This document shows positions 1 through 11,132 of a DNA stretch of 41,890 nucleotides, in pieces (position 1 is the stretch's first letter; each line of letters opens with the position of its first letter). Source of the stretch: Hypholoma sublateritium FD-334 SS-4 (lineage: Eukaryota > Basidiomycota > Agaricomycetes > Agaricales > Strophariaceae); NCBI GenBank assembly GCA_000827495.1, contig KN817712.1, positions 1 to 41,890 on the forward strand, given 5' to 3'. The position numbers and the translations under genes were made by a program. The notes beneath the pieces were generated by a model, which saw nothing but the letters and a program-made list of their open reading frames with translations, was not told where the DNA came from and did not search any database.

Positions 1-360
1 CGACAAGCTGACGTTGAGCGAACGTCCCGAAAATAACGCGTAAGAGTTATGGTTTGACTATAGCCCTTCCATCAAAGGATCGTTCTCACAGGGAGTGTCA
101 CGCGGGTTGTAAGCGCCCATCAGGTTGACATTAAGAGACCGTGTCGAAAAACAAGTGTAAGAAGTACAGTCTGACTGGAATCATGCCTGGAGTTACAATA
201 AGATCTGAATCTTTAATTTAATTATAAACCCTCGACAAGCTGACGTTGAGCGAACGTCCCGAAAATAACGCGTAAGAGTTATGGTTTGACTATAGCCCTT
301 CCATCAAAGGATCGTTCTCTCTGAGAATGTTACGTAAATTGTAAGGGGCCACCCGGCTTT
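1..360. repeat. Tandem repeat, about 116-base unit, 232-base higher-order period
   Basis: Bases 1-87 are repeated exactly at 233-319. Between them, from about 127, lies a diverged copy of the same unit: gacgttgagcg at 10 and 242 corresponds to gacattaagag at 127. The basic unit is therefore about 116 bases and the nearly identical unit is a 232-base dimer. A partial fourth unit appears to fade out by about 360. No open frame follows the period. The array runs off the left edge, so its full copy number is unknown. Confidence 0.85.
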
Positions 361-1111
361 GGTGAAATAACCTATAGAAACTACAATTTTATTATAACCT
401 CTCTTAAAAGCATCATGATATACCAGAAATGTATCAGTGCGACGTCAATTGCTGGAAATTAGGGTGGCGCTACAACCCCCTTATATCTATTGTTGTAAGG
501 ATGTTTTTAAATTATTCCAATGATAGCAAATTCCATGTATTACTAAGGCCTTATAAGACATTTTTGATGGTTATCCATTTTTCCATTTTTTTCTGATGAA
601 CATGCGCGGCCGTGTTGTGCCGTGTTGTGCCGTGTTACCTATTTTGGCAATGTGATCGTCCGGCGGTCCGCCGGAATGGCGGATTGGCGGAATTCCCATG
701 AATGAGATGTCCTCGAAAGTTCGGCCTCAACTCGGCCTCGTACCTCGATCAAATTCAATAAATACTGCAAGGTTTTCCAGAAGCTCTGGTATGCCCAGCG
801 TTGGCTTGTACGCTTTAGATTAAGTTACGTATGAGCAATTTTTTTATACAATAAGGATAAGTACTCGGATATCCCCAAGCAAATCCCAAACACTGACTTA
901 GTCGATTAAGTTGGGTGGAGCATGGGTATGTAGTACTTAACAGCGATCAAAGGATCATACAAGAGCTTCGTGTATTGATAGATGTGCACCGTCAATTTTT
1001 ATATGATCGATCCGCTAAAAAGTAGCGCCGAGTTTGCGCCGGGATCTCATTATCCTGCTTGGCTTCAACATTCATCGCAGGTCCTCCAAACATCTAATTT
1101 ATACCATCGCC
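361..1111. other. Intergenic, AT-rich, no gene seen
   Basis: No convincing coding frame. It holds a short 10-base microsatellite (cgtgttgtgc, nearly three copies, 611-637) and a small palindrome, tccggcgg-t-ccgccgga, at 659-675. The last part presumably held the promoter of the broken RNase H-like gene that follows. Confidence 0.6.
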
Positions 1112-1884
1112 ATGGCGCATCACTTTGACTTTTATCAGCATTTGCACGACCTCGACCTGTGCTCCGCCCGCCATTTCGAGCTACCACCTGTTCACTTCGA
1201 GATCGGCCGCCGCCGTGACCCCGCCAACCGCGACCAGGACCCGCGCAGCTTCTTTGAGCCTATGTTCAATGCGCATCCAGTTCATCCCAGCCCGCGATGG
1301 GTAGAGATCGACCCTACGCCAGGGGGCATTCAACATGGTGTCCTCATCTTCACTGATGCCCAGCACCGAATAACGGCCGCCTCAACGTGCGTGCAGGATG
1401 CGTGATTGCCTTCCGACCCGACTCGGAACAGGAGGACATCTCCTTCCCGCTCGAGCGCGTCAACGGCACGAAACTAACGAGTAATCGCGCTGAGCTTCGT
1501 GCGGCGCATGCCGCATTGTGCATGTCCGACTGGCAGGAAGAGGGATTCGGCAAGGTCGTGATCGCTTGCGACTCCGAATATGTTGTGCTGGGCGCCACGG
1601 AACGGATCGCAAACTGGGATGCAAACGGCTGGAAGACAGCGCAAGGGCGGGATATCGCCAATAAGGGTTTATGGGTTAGACTGATTGAAGCCATCGAGCA
1701 GCTGGAGCAAGGCGGGACGGTAGTCCATTTCCACCTCATAGATCGTGATTTTAATCTGGCAGACAAGACAGCTAAGGAGGGTGCGGTGAGTGATTTTTCC
1801 GTTTCAATCTGGCGCATATATCTGACGCAAATGATTTAGAATCGCGACGATGTTCCCGAACAGTGGCTAAATGTAGCTATCTGA
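1112..1884 (+). pseudogene. RNase H-like gene copy 1, frameshifted
   Basis: This is a close relative of the intact gene at 2855-3660. From the ATG at 1112 it encodes an N-terminal region ending in PMFNAHP..PRWVE and then LIFTDA, where the paralogue has VFTDGA, the strand with the first catalytic Asp. Alignment with the paralogue shows one base missing near 1355-1370. The frame then runs to an early stop at about 1405, while the rest of the domain (SNRAELRAAHAAL, CDSEYVVLG, FNLADKTAKEGA) continues in another frame. The splice sites are kept: GT at 1786 and AG at 1839 give a 54-base intron, and the last exon, 1840-1884, encodes a short DDVPEQW tail. Sequencing error is an alternative to a true frameshift. 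Confidence 0.8.
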
Positions 1885-2854
1885 TTGAACTCATAAGCGT
1901 CTGAAAAACGTTGAAAACCGTCTATAATTGTTCAAAACAATTCTGGCTTAAATTTGGGTTAAACATGATATGCACTGTATCTTTTGATATCAACGAAGCT
2001 TCTCCAATATCCTGTTTATGTTTGCTTCTAAGTTCTGGTATCCTGTTTTTCATAATTAGAATAGTGCATCCAATGCCGGTCTCTCGGAAAAGAGACACGA
2101 AAGCGCAGTGCGTGGTGCCTTTGTTTGACTTCGTGAGGACATGGTGGTGCGTCGAATTCGTGAGGCGGTGTGGGCGTGTGCTGGTCATCAATCATCCTAT
2201 CCAATTCACTAGTGAGAGATGTACAATGTGTGATACTGTTCGCAGAGTTTATTTTGGGGTATAGTGAATCCGAGAAATTTTATCAGCTCTTTATAAGTAT
2301 ACTGAGAGTGTTTTCCCTTGGCGCCGAGCCACAAAGATAAGAGTCATGCCTTGGAAATAAGTTAGATTGATGCAGCACATGGCAACAAAATCAAATATAT
2401 TTTCCAAATTTGATATACATAGGGGCTTATGAGCTTGTCATGAGCAGAATGCTTGACGTTTGCGAGCGGCGGTGGCTAAATGCTGTTCCTGCCGGGTGGG
2501 TGATTATTGCAATAAAACATGTCCCCGGGTGGTCGCGTCAAGGTCGCGCGGTGCATGATCGCGATCAGTCGCAATCCACGTCCGTCGTCGGTATCTGTTT
2601 TATTCTGACTCATTCCTGCCAGTCAATTAGAGGAAAAATGTCCTGCAAATCACATGCTTGTTAGGTAGGCTTGAATTGTTTTTTTCAACTTTCACCGTAG
2701 GTTGTGATTGGTTCGTTCCTTTGTGAAAAAATATAATGAGTCTGTTATGGGGTGATTCCGGGACCGAGGATTTCAAGAGGATTTCGCTATTTAACGGCCT
2801 CAATTTTCTGGGGACCACCATACAAACTGCTTTCCCACTTAGACCGCCACCACC
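1885..2854. other. Intergenic between the RNase H-like copies
   Basis: No gene recognised. The short open frames here have no family motif and no plausible splice structure. The last 80 bases before 2855 should carry the core promoter of the next gene; ctatttaac near 2788 is only a weak TATA-like candidate. Confidence 0.5.
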
Positions 2855-3660
2855 ATGATAATTCTCCGTCACTACTACGATCCCGCCTTACCCGACTATC
2901 CACGCATGCACGAGCTCAATCTGAGTTTGCCAGACAACTACCAACGTGCACCACCTATCCCCTCCTACGTTGGTGGCCGCAGCTACCCCGCCTATCCCAG
3001 CCAGAACCCACTCAAGATTTTCAAGCCTATGTTCAATGCCCACCTGTACCCGGAACCGCGATGGGTAGAGCTTGACGCCGCCCCTGGTGGCACAAAACAC
3101 GCTGTCCTCGTTTTCACAGACGGTGCTGCGCCGAACAACGGCCAACTTAGCGTGCGTGCTGGGTGCGGCATTCTTGTGCGCCCCGACGGCCGCCACGGTG
3201 TCTCCTTCCCCCTCGAGCGTGTCTCTGGCGAGTCACTAACGTCAAATCGCGCCGAATTGCGCGCCGCACACGCCGCACTGGGCTTGCGCGACTGGCGCGC
3301 TGAAGGATTTGGCAAAGTTGTCATTGCGAGCGACTCAGAATATGTTGTCCTCGGAGCCGTCCAGCGTGCCGCAATCTGGGAGCAGAATGGGTGGATCAAC
3401 ACGCGAGGACAGGAGGTCCCCAATAAGGATCTGTGGATCATGTTGATTCAAGCTATCAGAAAACTTGAACGGGAAGGGACGGTGGTCCAATTTTACCGCA
3501 TAAATCGCGAGTTTAATTTGGCAGATGGGCTGGCCAAACAAGGCGCGGTGAGTACTTCGCCAGTTTTTGAAGTTGTGTTGATCACTCATCGGACATGTGG
3601 CGGATACATCTGGTTTAGAATGTAGCTGAAGTTCCTACTCGGTGGATCAAACAAACGTGA
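2855..3660 (+). CDS. RNase H-like domain protein (intact copy)
   Basis: Predicted type-1 ribonuclease H fold protein of 244 residues, expected to cut the RNA strand of RNA-DNA hybrids. The carboxylate motifs appear in order: VFTDGA (first Asp), SNRAELRAAHAAL (Glu), ASDSEYVVLG (second Asp) and NLADGLAKQGA (last Asp, in the usual DxLAK setting). The ATG at 2855 lies in a good context (ccaccaccATG). A GT-AG intron of 71 bases at 3548-3618 joins in phase to an exon of 13 codons ending at a TGA at 3658-3660; the broken copy has the same arrangement. The N-terminal 90 residues are rich in Pro and Tyr and were not recognised. It could be a stand-alone host gene of this fungal family or a domesticated element RNase H. 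Biological substrate unknown. Confidence 0.8.
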
Positions 3661-4546
3661 AATACCTCACGGTCTCCGACTTTCTCTTGAGGAATGGAGA
3701 GTAAAAATTAGCTGAACAAGATCGGAAGGCAGTGGGTAGAAAAGTAGAATGTTGTGGAGGTCCGGAAACAGACAAATAAATCGGATGGGAAACATCAGCC
3801 GAACACGAGTTACACATTGAAGATGAACAGACTGTTAGTTGACTGTTAGTCATAAATACAGAGTAACAAGTCGTGATCCATGCCCTGAAAGCTTGCTTTT
3901 AGGAATATGTTAGGAACAGTGTAGATGTCATTAGAAATTGCGATGAACTTCTGTCCCGCAACTGGATTTCCAATATTGCCCGTGCCCAGGATATTGGGAT
4001 AATGAACGCGATATTGAATTATCGGCTCCAGTTGTATGAAAGTGGGTCTAGCGTTGCGCTTGAAGTTCGTGCAGGTGTCGTGGCAATTCTGAACGAAGGA
4101 TTTGAAGCTTCAAGCTTGGAAACTATCTTGAAACTATCACGTCAAAAAATCGGGTCACCGATCGGCGGTAACCAGAGAAAATACTCGCCTCATGAATCAT
4201 CGAAGTGAATAACGTGTGAACAACAATGAAGTAATAGTTCCGAAAAAATACACCGTTAAATTTGAGTAGAGAGAATCGCCAGGGGACGCAACAAGGACGC
4301 AACATGATGGGCCAGAGGAGGCCAGAGGGAACGGACGAGGTTTGCCGGTTTCTCACGGCTTTACAGCGAACAACGCGATCACGTGTCTACGTGGCTTCAT
4401 CCGGACTCTTTTGTGAGTCTTTCCATTCTCGAGTCGATGCCACCGCCGCCCTTTCTGCCACCTCTCCATTGCCTCTCCACAACTTGATTACAACACGTTC
4501 GAGCCACCAAGATCACCTGTATAAATTGCTTCATCTTCGAAGAAAT
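3661..4546. other. Intergenic, with a possible HET 5'-exon remnant
   Basis: No intact gene. Around 3930-4010 the minus strand can be read as GN.VAGQKFIAIS, resembling the VAGQSLISALKEF exon of the HET gene at 11.65 kb; the shared run is agttgcgggacag. This would place a HET remnant just upstream of the first kinase, as expected from the repeated order seen later, but the match is short. The region from about 4240 resembles the DNA in front of the other kinase copies. Confidence 0.3.
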
Positions 4547-7070
4547 ATGGCCATATCCCCACCATCTGTCTCTGATCCCTCGTTGGATTCAAATCTTCAC
4601 TCAACTGAAAGACGTTCGAGTTCAAGTTCATGTATGTGAAATCACGCTCATCAATCTCGTNTACCTTCCTTTAACCAAACCTTCTGAATATACCAGCTTC
4701 TAGCTCAATGTCTACACCAATGATCAGCAGGACTGCCAGCTCCAACAGTGCTAACGCCGATATGATGAAAGCGTCATTGCGAAAAGACGTCCAAGGCCAT
4801 ATTCTTGGTGAAGTCGACACCAAGACTTTTGTGACGGAGGTTTGGGGCCTCCCTGCCGCCACTGTCTCGATAATACGCGAATCGAAGCTTCATGCCACCC
4901 CCAACGTCGAGCCTACCATCGCCACCTACAAGTCGCTACTCAGTCGCAAGGTCCGAGAGCCTGCTTTGCATGCGCCGTTCCGAGAGCTCGCCGCAACGTT
5001 GTTGGCCAGTATTTGCCAGACAATGGGGCTGGACTTTGAGCAAGCAATTACCACGAAGTTCTGGGATACTCAAGGAGACGGAGAGCTATCAAGCAAACTA
5101 TCCTTCGTGAACGAAAGGAAACGGAAACCCGATATGTTGGATATGTTCCAGCAGGCCGTTGGTTACCAGCCCGTGTGGGACGACGTACGATGCAGCTTTG
5201 AATTCAAAAAGAGGGACACTCGGACGGCGCCGCTGGGCNCAATTGCAGAGGGAGACGATACACCCCGAAAGCTTTTCACGACTTCAGGTGCCGTGACTTC
5301 TTCCAGTGTGGTCCCTTCTCATTCGGAAGGTCTGGCATCAACACACTCGAAGGGGCGCACTGCTTCAGGTGGCACCGCACGTAGTGGCTCAAAGAGGCCG
5401 CACGCTGAAATCTCCGACGCTCAGCGACAGGGTATATCGACCAACCAAAGTAATAAGAAGCGGCGACTTATTGCAGTCAACGGCGACGACGCGCAGCTGT
5501 TCACATACGCACTCGAGTGCCTAGCTACAGGAAGTCGACATTACACCACTGGTTTCTTAATTAACAAATTGTGGGTCACCATCTGGTACTTCGATAGAAC
5601 CGCCGTCCAGCGAACGACGACCTTCGATTTCAGCACTGACGAAGGCATATTATCACTGGGTCTCGCTCTTTTTGCCCTCAGTCAGTGTACCATGAAGCAG
5701 GCTGGTTTCGATCCGTACCTCCACAAACTCATCGCTCCTCAGCCTGGTCAATCGATCACCGAAGGGTCTGTTCTTCCCCTCCTCAAACCTTCCGGGAGCG
5801 TCAAGGAGAAGTGCTACATGTTCCCGATATCTGGGTCCAGCTCCGAACAGCAATATATCTTTCCCCTAGTCGCCTACATTTACAGGTACTCCGGTATTGT
5901 GGGTCGTGGTACCTGCGTCGCTACAGTCCTCGTGGCTGTACTGGACAAGATCATTCTCGCCAACTTACACGCTCTCAAGATGAGCTGGCAATATAGTACG
6001 CGCAAAGCGGAGGCGGAAATCATTTCGCACCTTCGTGGCGCTCTTCCCGAGTACTGGCGAAAGTTCCTTCCTCAACCTGTCTTTTCCGCAAGATACACGG
6101 CTGCTCAGCTGGACCTTCCCCGGTCGAGGATGCGTAATGCTGTTCGTGACGAGGGGACGGTAACAGATCACGATGAACATGTCCGAACCGTCGACCGCGA
6201 TCTGCATGTCATCGTGAACCCAGCTTATACCAACATTTGGAAGGCGCGTAGCGTTGACGAGTTCAAGAGAGCCTTCCTTGACTGCCTTGAATGTAAGTGA
6301 CACGATTTGTACTACATCACTTCCCTTCAGCTAATATTCGGCTCGCAGGTCATTATCATTGCTACACCACCGGCATGGTTCTCCACCGCGATATCAGTGA
6401 GAACAACCTCATGATATATAGACCGGGAGAAACCGACCGGGTTCCGGACAAAGTCAACGAACGATTTTTTGAGCAATCTGAAACGAAGACACCAGAACTC
6501 AACAGTACTCAGCCATCGCACGGAATTCTGAACGACTTTGATATGGCGTCAATGCGCAAGGAGGACGGCAGCATCAACTCCGACAATGACCACCACCATC
6601 ATATTACTGGAACGCGTCCCTTCATGGCTCTCGATCTTCTTGGACCCCGACGCCCGTCTATGCCCAAGGTCCACCTTTATCGCCATGACCTCGAATCATT
6701 CTTCTACATCCTCGTTTGGGCTGCCACTCACTACAAATACAGTACAGGAGCTCTTATATCCGTGCCCGCCTTCAACAATTGGAACGGAGAGGAGGCATTT
6801 AATCACAAGTCAGCATTTATATTTGCTATGGACACGGACTATTTGAAGGAGGCGCACTGTCTCCCGGAGTTTTCTGGCCTCTGGGATTCATGGATCACAC
6901 CTTTACATCACATGTTTCGTAATGGACGATCCGACGCTAATTCTGCTACAGAGCAGAAAAAGAAGGATTACGATCTTACCACCTACAATGGTAGAATCAC
7001 ATTCGAAACATTTATGGCCGCAATCGGAGAAATTCCCCGTGGCCTCAATCCGGCGTCCGACACTGCTTGA
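4547..7070 (+). CDS. FunK1-type fungal protein kinase (copy A, apparently active)
   Basis: Serine/threonine kinase-like protein of the FunK1 family, which is expanded in mushroom-forming fungi. The model is 4547-4631, 4697-6292, 6349-7070 (introns of 65 and 56 bases), about 800 residues; ATG 4708 would give 768. The Ser-rich leader exon joins in phase to SSSSM. The kinase core is seen in the glycine-rich GIVGRGTCV, the lysine of LHALKMSW, the helix-C glutamate of KAEAEIISHLR, the catalytic loop HRDISENNLM (Asp about 575, Asn about 580) and a DFD motif (about 623-625) in place of DFG. All expected catalytic residues are present. N bases at 4661 (intron) and 5239 (one unresolved residue) are assembly ambiguities. 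It is convergent with a HET remnant at 7.35 kb. Targets unknown. Confidence 0.85.
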
Positions 7071-7344
7071 ATCATCTCATCTATGACATTTTTACGTACA
7101 GGATATCGTAGCTACCGACCGCGACCTAATATTCACCGCCTACTCCATGTACCATTAGATAACCGTTGCCCAATTGTATCTGCAGTTCGAACATCGTTTG
7201 CGCCTGCCCTCCAGTACGAGGTCCAGCATTCAAATAATACTAAAGACCTGTCAGCACAACCTACGAAGGTCCAAGGAGGCCCAAAGAATCACGATAAATT
7301 AGTCGTACGGGACATGCATGGTGAAAATTTGCATAAATAAAGAA
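7071..7344. other. Conserved spacer between kinase and HET sequences
   Basis: This non-coding stretch resembles 9232-9479, the spacer between the kinase pseudogene and the full HET gene. Shared words include atgacatttttacgta, tgtatctgcag, attcaaataat and gtccaaggagg. The likeness shows that kinase, spacer and HET were copied as one piece. Confidence 0.7.
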
Positions 7345-7425
7345 CTTGAGGGATTACATAAAATACCTCCCACACTGTGAGTCCAAAATTAAACTTATTC
7401 CAAAGTTTCACGAGTGGTGAGACAG
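7345..7425 (-). pseudogene. Short remnant of the HET gene
   Basis: About 80 bases match the HET gene near 9676-9735 (gagggatta..aaatac/atctccc.cactgt, ccaaaattaaa, ccaaagtttc). This part encodes HET C-terminal residues around the GADSAGDIL stretch on the minus strand. Everything else of the gene is gone; the next sequence is an HMG-gene fragment. Confidence 0.7.
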
Positions 7426-7430
7426 TGCGG

Positions 7431-8175
7431 GAGGCGTCACGGCCGCTCTGAGCGATGAATCAACTTAGAGCGGCGGCAGGCTGCGGTGCGACGGAATTCA
7501 GGGGCGACAGCGCGCCGTCCAGCCTCCCAGGTGGACGATGCCCACGTTCGACACCGCCGATGAGGACGAAGAGGAGCCACCGAATGAGAAGTCAGCGATG
7601 AACAGCCTGGGCTCTACGTACGGGAGCGAGCTGTGGTCGTACTCCGCCTGCACACTGAGTCCATACTAAACGGCCCGAACGTGGTGTGGTCCGCGGAGAA
7701 GGGGTGATTGAAGACATCGTCGTCTGCGCCTCACGGGCTCACTCGGACAAACAGCACTGTTCGCGCATCGCCCGAAGCGCAGCCCGGTCCATGTAGTTGC
7801 GCTGCGTGATGGTGAGATGACTGAAGCTCCGCGCCGAGCCGGGAGAGAAGTACGTCTGAGACAACGGTCAAAAGAGAACGACGTGCACGAGGGGGGCACA
7901 GGCGAACGGATGAACGATGCCAAACACGGTATTGATGGGGTCCGCGGCGAAAGTGTCGACATCGTACACAAAGTCCCGCAGATGCTAGAAATCTGAAAGG
8001 GCACCAGAGTCGATTCTGTTGTTGTTGGAAGAACCAGCCAGCCTAGAGCGCGCGACAGGAGAGGTGCCGGGTCTAAGGAGGAAGGGCATCGCTCTGCCCG
8101 TGCGCCACGTAGCACTCGTTCGGGAGCGAGTCCATGTACACGTCCCGCTGGGCGTTGAAGATCCCGAGAATCACG
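7431..8175 (-). pseudogene. Antisense fragment of an HMG-box gene, exon 2 part
   Basis: From about 7490 the minus strand corresponds to roughly 39970-40810 of the intact HMG-box gene, in reverse order along the plus strand. Recognisable landmarks include the counterpart of the FGGSSSS region (gccaccgaatgagaagtc), the stretch equivalent to THPFSADHA (gtccgcggagaaggggtg) and, at the right end, catgtacacgtcccgctgggcgttgaag. Stops and indels break all frames and the HMG box is absent. Bases 7431-7480 instead match 12,630-12,755 (gatgaatcaac, gcggcggcaggctgcggtgc), a motif shared among these debris blocks. Confidence 0.75.
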
Positions 8176-8595
8176 CATACACGCTGAGCACAGTTCCAGT
8201 CGCGGCCAGGCTTGCGGCCATTCTAAACGATGCACCACATCGAATAGTCGACGACGATTGATAATCAATGAGCTGCCAAAGTAGTCAGATTTCTGTCTTC
8301 GGAGACTTATTGGATACTTACATGTAATTGGTACGACATATAAATATTCGTAATTGAAGTTCTCTGTGACGTTCGAGAGAATTGGATGTGCAAATTGAAC
8401 GCATAGCGTTGGCATCAAGTTGGCATGGCGGTTGGAACGAACGTACGGAATTTTCCGGTACGGTCCAGGGAAAGCCGGTTTCTCATGGATCTGCAACTTC
8501 AAGTTGATGCTACCGTTCGGCCACCTGCACACAATTTGATTACAACACTTTCGAGCCACCAGGATCACCCCTGTAAATTGCTCCCTCGTAGAGAA

Positions 8596-9231
8596 ATGGC
8601 CATATCCCCCCCATATTTCTCTGATACCTCATTAGATTCGGAACCTCACTCAACTAATAGATGTTCAAGTTCAAGTTCAAGTCTGTGAGATCACGATCAT
8701 CAAAACCTGTCACTTCTAATTGAAATTCTGCAAGATACGCAGCTAATCATTTGGACCTCCTGCGGTCGACTCATACGTAATGCTGCTCGTGAGGAGTGAA
8801 CAGTAGCAGATGGCGATGAACATGTGCGAACTGTCGACCCAATGTCGACCACGATCTGCGTCTGCATATCGTCGTGAACCCAGCTTATACCAACATCTGG
8901 AAAGCGCGTAACGTCGAGGAGTTCAAGACAGTGTTCCTCGATTGCCTCAAATGTAAGTGATGATACAATATATAATATGCATCACATTCGCTGATATTCG
9001 ACGCCCAGGGATGTACTGTCTCCCAGAGTTCTCTGACCCTTGGGATTCATGGATCACGCCTTTATCACATATGTTCCGTGATGCAGTGAACGAAGTTAAT
9101 TCTGTTGGAGAGAAGACAAAGGCAGATTACAATTTTACAACCTCCAAAATGGCAGAATCACATTCGAAACGTTTATGGCCGCAATTGGTGAAATTCCCCG
9201 TGGCATCAACCCGGTCTCCAATATCTTGTGA
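8596..9231 (+). pseudogene. FunK1 kinase pseudogene (copy C), two internal deletions
   Basis: The leader exon (ATG 8596, MAISPP then a Ser run) resembles that of copy A. Near 8728 the sequence jumps to the equivalent of 6088 of copy A (aagatac.c.gct), deleting about 1.4 kb with most of the kinase N-lobe. In-frame stops follow (gaggagtga). The donor gtaagt at 8953 and acceptor at about 9008 are kept, but directly after the acceptor the sequence jumps to the equivalent of about 6857 (ctgtctcccagagttctctg), removing HRD and DFD. The C-terminal end to about 9231 remains. Homology also extends into the 5' flank from about 8350. It cannot encode a kinase. Confidence 0.85.
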
Positions 9232-9479
9232 ATCTTCTCATTTATGACATTTTTACGTACTGTATATATTTGTAGTTACCTACCACGACCCTACCCCTCG
9301 CTGCCTACTTTACCGTTATATAATTTCTCAAATGTATCTGCAGAGCACCAGCCTTGCACGTTTCCCCAGTGCGCGGTCCATAATTCAAATAATGCCAAAG
9401 AACGGTCGATACAGCTAACGCGTGTCCAAGGAGGGACGATATAAATTATTCGTACCGAGAGATGTACAAGTGAGATATT

Positions 9480-11045
9480 CTATAAATATAGACTAACAAG
9501 CTTCAACCCATGTCTTCCCAACTCGTCTCGGGGGATAGTGTACAGGTTTCGCGCAGACTCCAAGCAGAAGCTCCGTGGCGGCCCTGGTACGATCTTCATT
9601 CCTTCTGCAGGACCAACAAAATTTCCCGGACCCATATCCTGCCAATAGAAGGAAAGAGCTGCGCACATTTGAGGGATTAAAATATCTCCCGCACTGTCCG
9701 CCCCAAAATTAAAGATTCCAAAGTTTCGAATAAGATCACCCGGGGAAACTTTGCGGTCCTCAATCGGCCACCAGTTTGCGTGGTTGCCTACGTATAGTCT
9801 TCGATCGAGGAGCTTGTAGTACCTGTTCTCTTGTGAAGAATCACCGAAAGTGAAGCACACAGAATATTGGCCAGACAAGTCGCCGCAGGGAATGTACTCC
9901 TTGTCAATGATCGATTTGGACAATAGAGCTGGTACAAGAAGAAGCGGCATGCGAACACCGAGATGTGTCAACAATATTGGTTTGAGCGGGTTATGGCGAT
10001 TTAATATGGATCCAGATACTTCGGTAGGGTCGTCGAAGCCGTGTCGGCGAGTAGAATAAAGCTCAGGGGACGATGGGATGAGAGTATTGGAACCATCATA
10101 GTACCGATTGAAAAGGTCGAGAACGTGCAGTTTGGATGTAAGGATCCCTTGAATGAGACGATAAAAAGCTCGCTGCGACCCTTCGCCATAGGCAATCGTA
10201 ATATTCACTCCGAGAATGCCCATCAAGGAGTACGAAGTGTCTTCTTCGCGTGTCACCTGCCGGCCACACGCTAATTGCATCCTACGGGAGATAGATATTT
10301 GTTCCACGTTGCCACGCCTGCACAGGTCTAGCTCTGCCTTCGTAATGGTAGTCGCCCGTTCAATGAATTCTTGGATTTGTGCGTCGTTTCCAGAGCCGAG
10401 AGACTCCCAGTTTTTATTGTAGAAGACGATATGGAGCGGCGCTAGGAGCTCCTGAAGTGTCCACCCCCGGGTGAACCAAGAGTCGCGGTAGTTATCTGTT
10501 ATCTGGAGGGTCTCCGAAAGATATGTAACACAGACAGAAGCACCCCGATACCAACTGTACATTGATCGTATTGATTCATCGAGTTCAGAGCTGCTCTCCT
10601 TGTTGATGCAGAGGGTGTCGATCCAGCCGAGAGTGACGAGGTGGTTCTGCGCAGCGGTTTCACAGAACTTCGTTATCTTAGCGTAGCCTCGTGGGTTATC
10701 GGCGCGTGTCTTCCACGAACCAAAAACGACATCGCTTGGTGTATCCCGAATCCAAGTATGCGATAGAATTGCGTAACGCACGCTTTCCCCAATGACTTCC
10801 TGGAAGAGTTTCGACATCGCGTCTTGCCTGTGTTTCCAGTGAACATATTTATCTTGAAGCTCTTGGACCTTTGCCCATTCCGATTGGAATCCCGGCTTCG
10901 ACGTCTCGGCGTAGACCCTGGGAAGGATTCGAGTGAAAATTTCGTCTCGTTCAATGAGCTGTATGTTGGTGCCATTCTCGTCAAACGCGAGCAGACGAAT
11001 GGGCATTTTGTTGAAAACATGGGAGCGGACAAAGGTCAGTGTCAT
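9480..11045 (-). CDS. HET-domain protein (main exon)
   Basis: Heterokaryon-incompatibility (HET) domain protein; in some fungi such proteins trigger cell death after fusion of unlike hyphae. The domain blocks are clear: YAILSHTW at about residues 90-97, GWIDTLCINKESSSELDESI, MYSWYRGASVCVTYL, and WFTRGWTLQELLAP with its conserved Trp and Glu-Leu. A family-typical EEDTSYSLMGIL and AYGEGSQRAFYRLI follow. The uninterrupted frame from ATG 11045 gives 521 residues; ATG 11006 (aacaaaATG) has a better start context. Upstream exons (see 11133-12276) can be spliced into this frame through a 61-base intron at 11072-11132, so neither ATG may be the true start. It is convergent with the kinase pseudogene at 8.6-9.2 kb. 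Partner and trigger unknown. Confidence 0.85.
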   Translation of the reverse strand: MTLTFVRSHVFNKMPIRLLAFDENGTNIQLIERDEIFTRILPRVYAETSKPGFQSEWAKVQELQDKYVHWKHRQDAMSKLFQEVIGESVRYAILSHTWIRDTPSDVVFGSWKTRADNPRGYAKITKFCETAAQNHLVTLGWIDTLCINKESSSELDESIRSMYSWYRGASVCVTYLSETLQITDNYRDSWFTRGWTLQELLAPLHIVFYNKNWESLGSGNDAQIQEFIERATTITKAELDLCRRGNVEQISISRRMQLACGRQVTREEDTSYSLMGILGVNITIAYGEGSQRAFYRLIQGILTSKLHVLDLFNRYYDGSNTLIPSSPELYSTRRHGFDDPTEVSGSILNRHNPLKPILLTHLGVRMPLLLVPALLSKSIIDKEYIPCGDLSGQYSVCFTFGDSSQENRYYKLLDRRLYVGNHANWWPIEDRKVSPGDLIRNFGIFNFGADSAGDILIPQMCAALSFYWQDMGPGNFVGPAEGMKIVPGPPRSFCLESARNLYTIPRDELGRHGLKLVSLYL

Positions 11046-11132
11046 CTGTTCCAGTTCTGTCTTCTGAATCTCTGGCTTCCCAAATAAGATTTAGTAGAAC
11101 GTCGAGTTGACGTCGAGGAGGAGGGAACCCAC

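Noticed and set aside
7666..8568. 300-residue minus-strand frame
   Set aside because: The matching HMG region appears in mixed frames here and the frame runs on into kinase flanking DNA, so it is not a gene.
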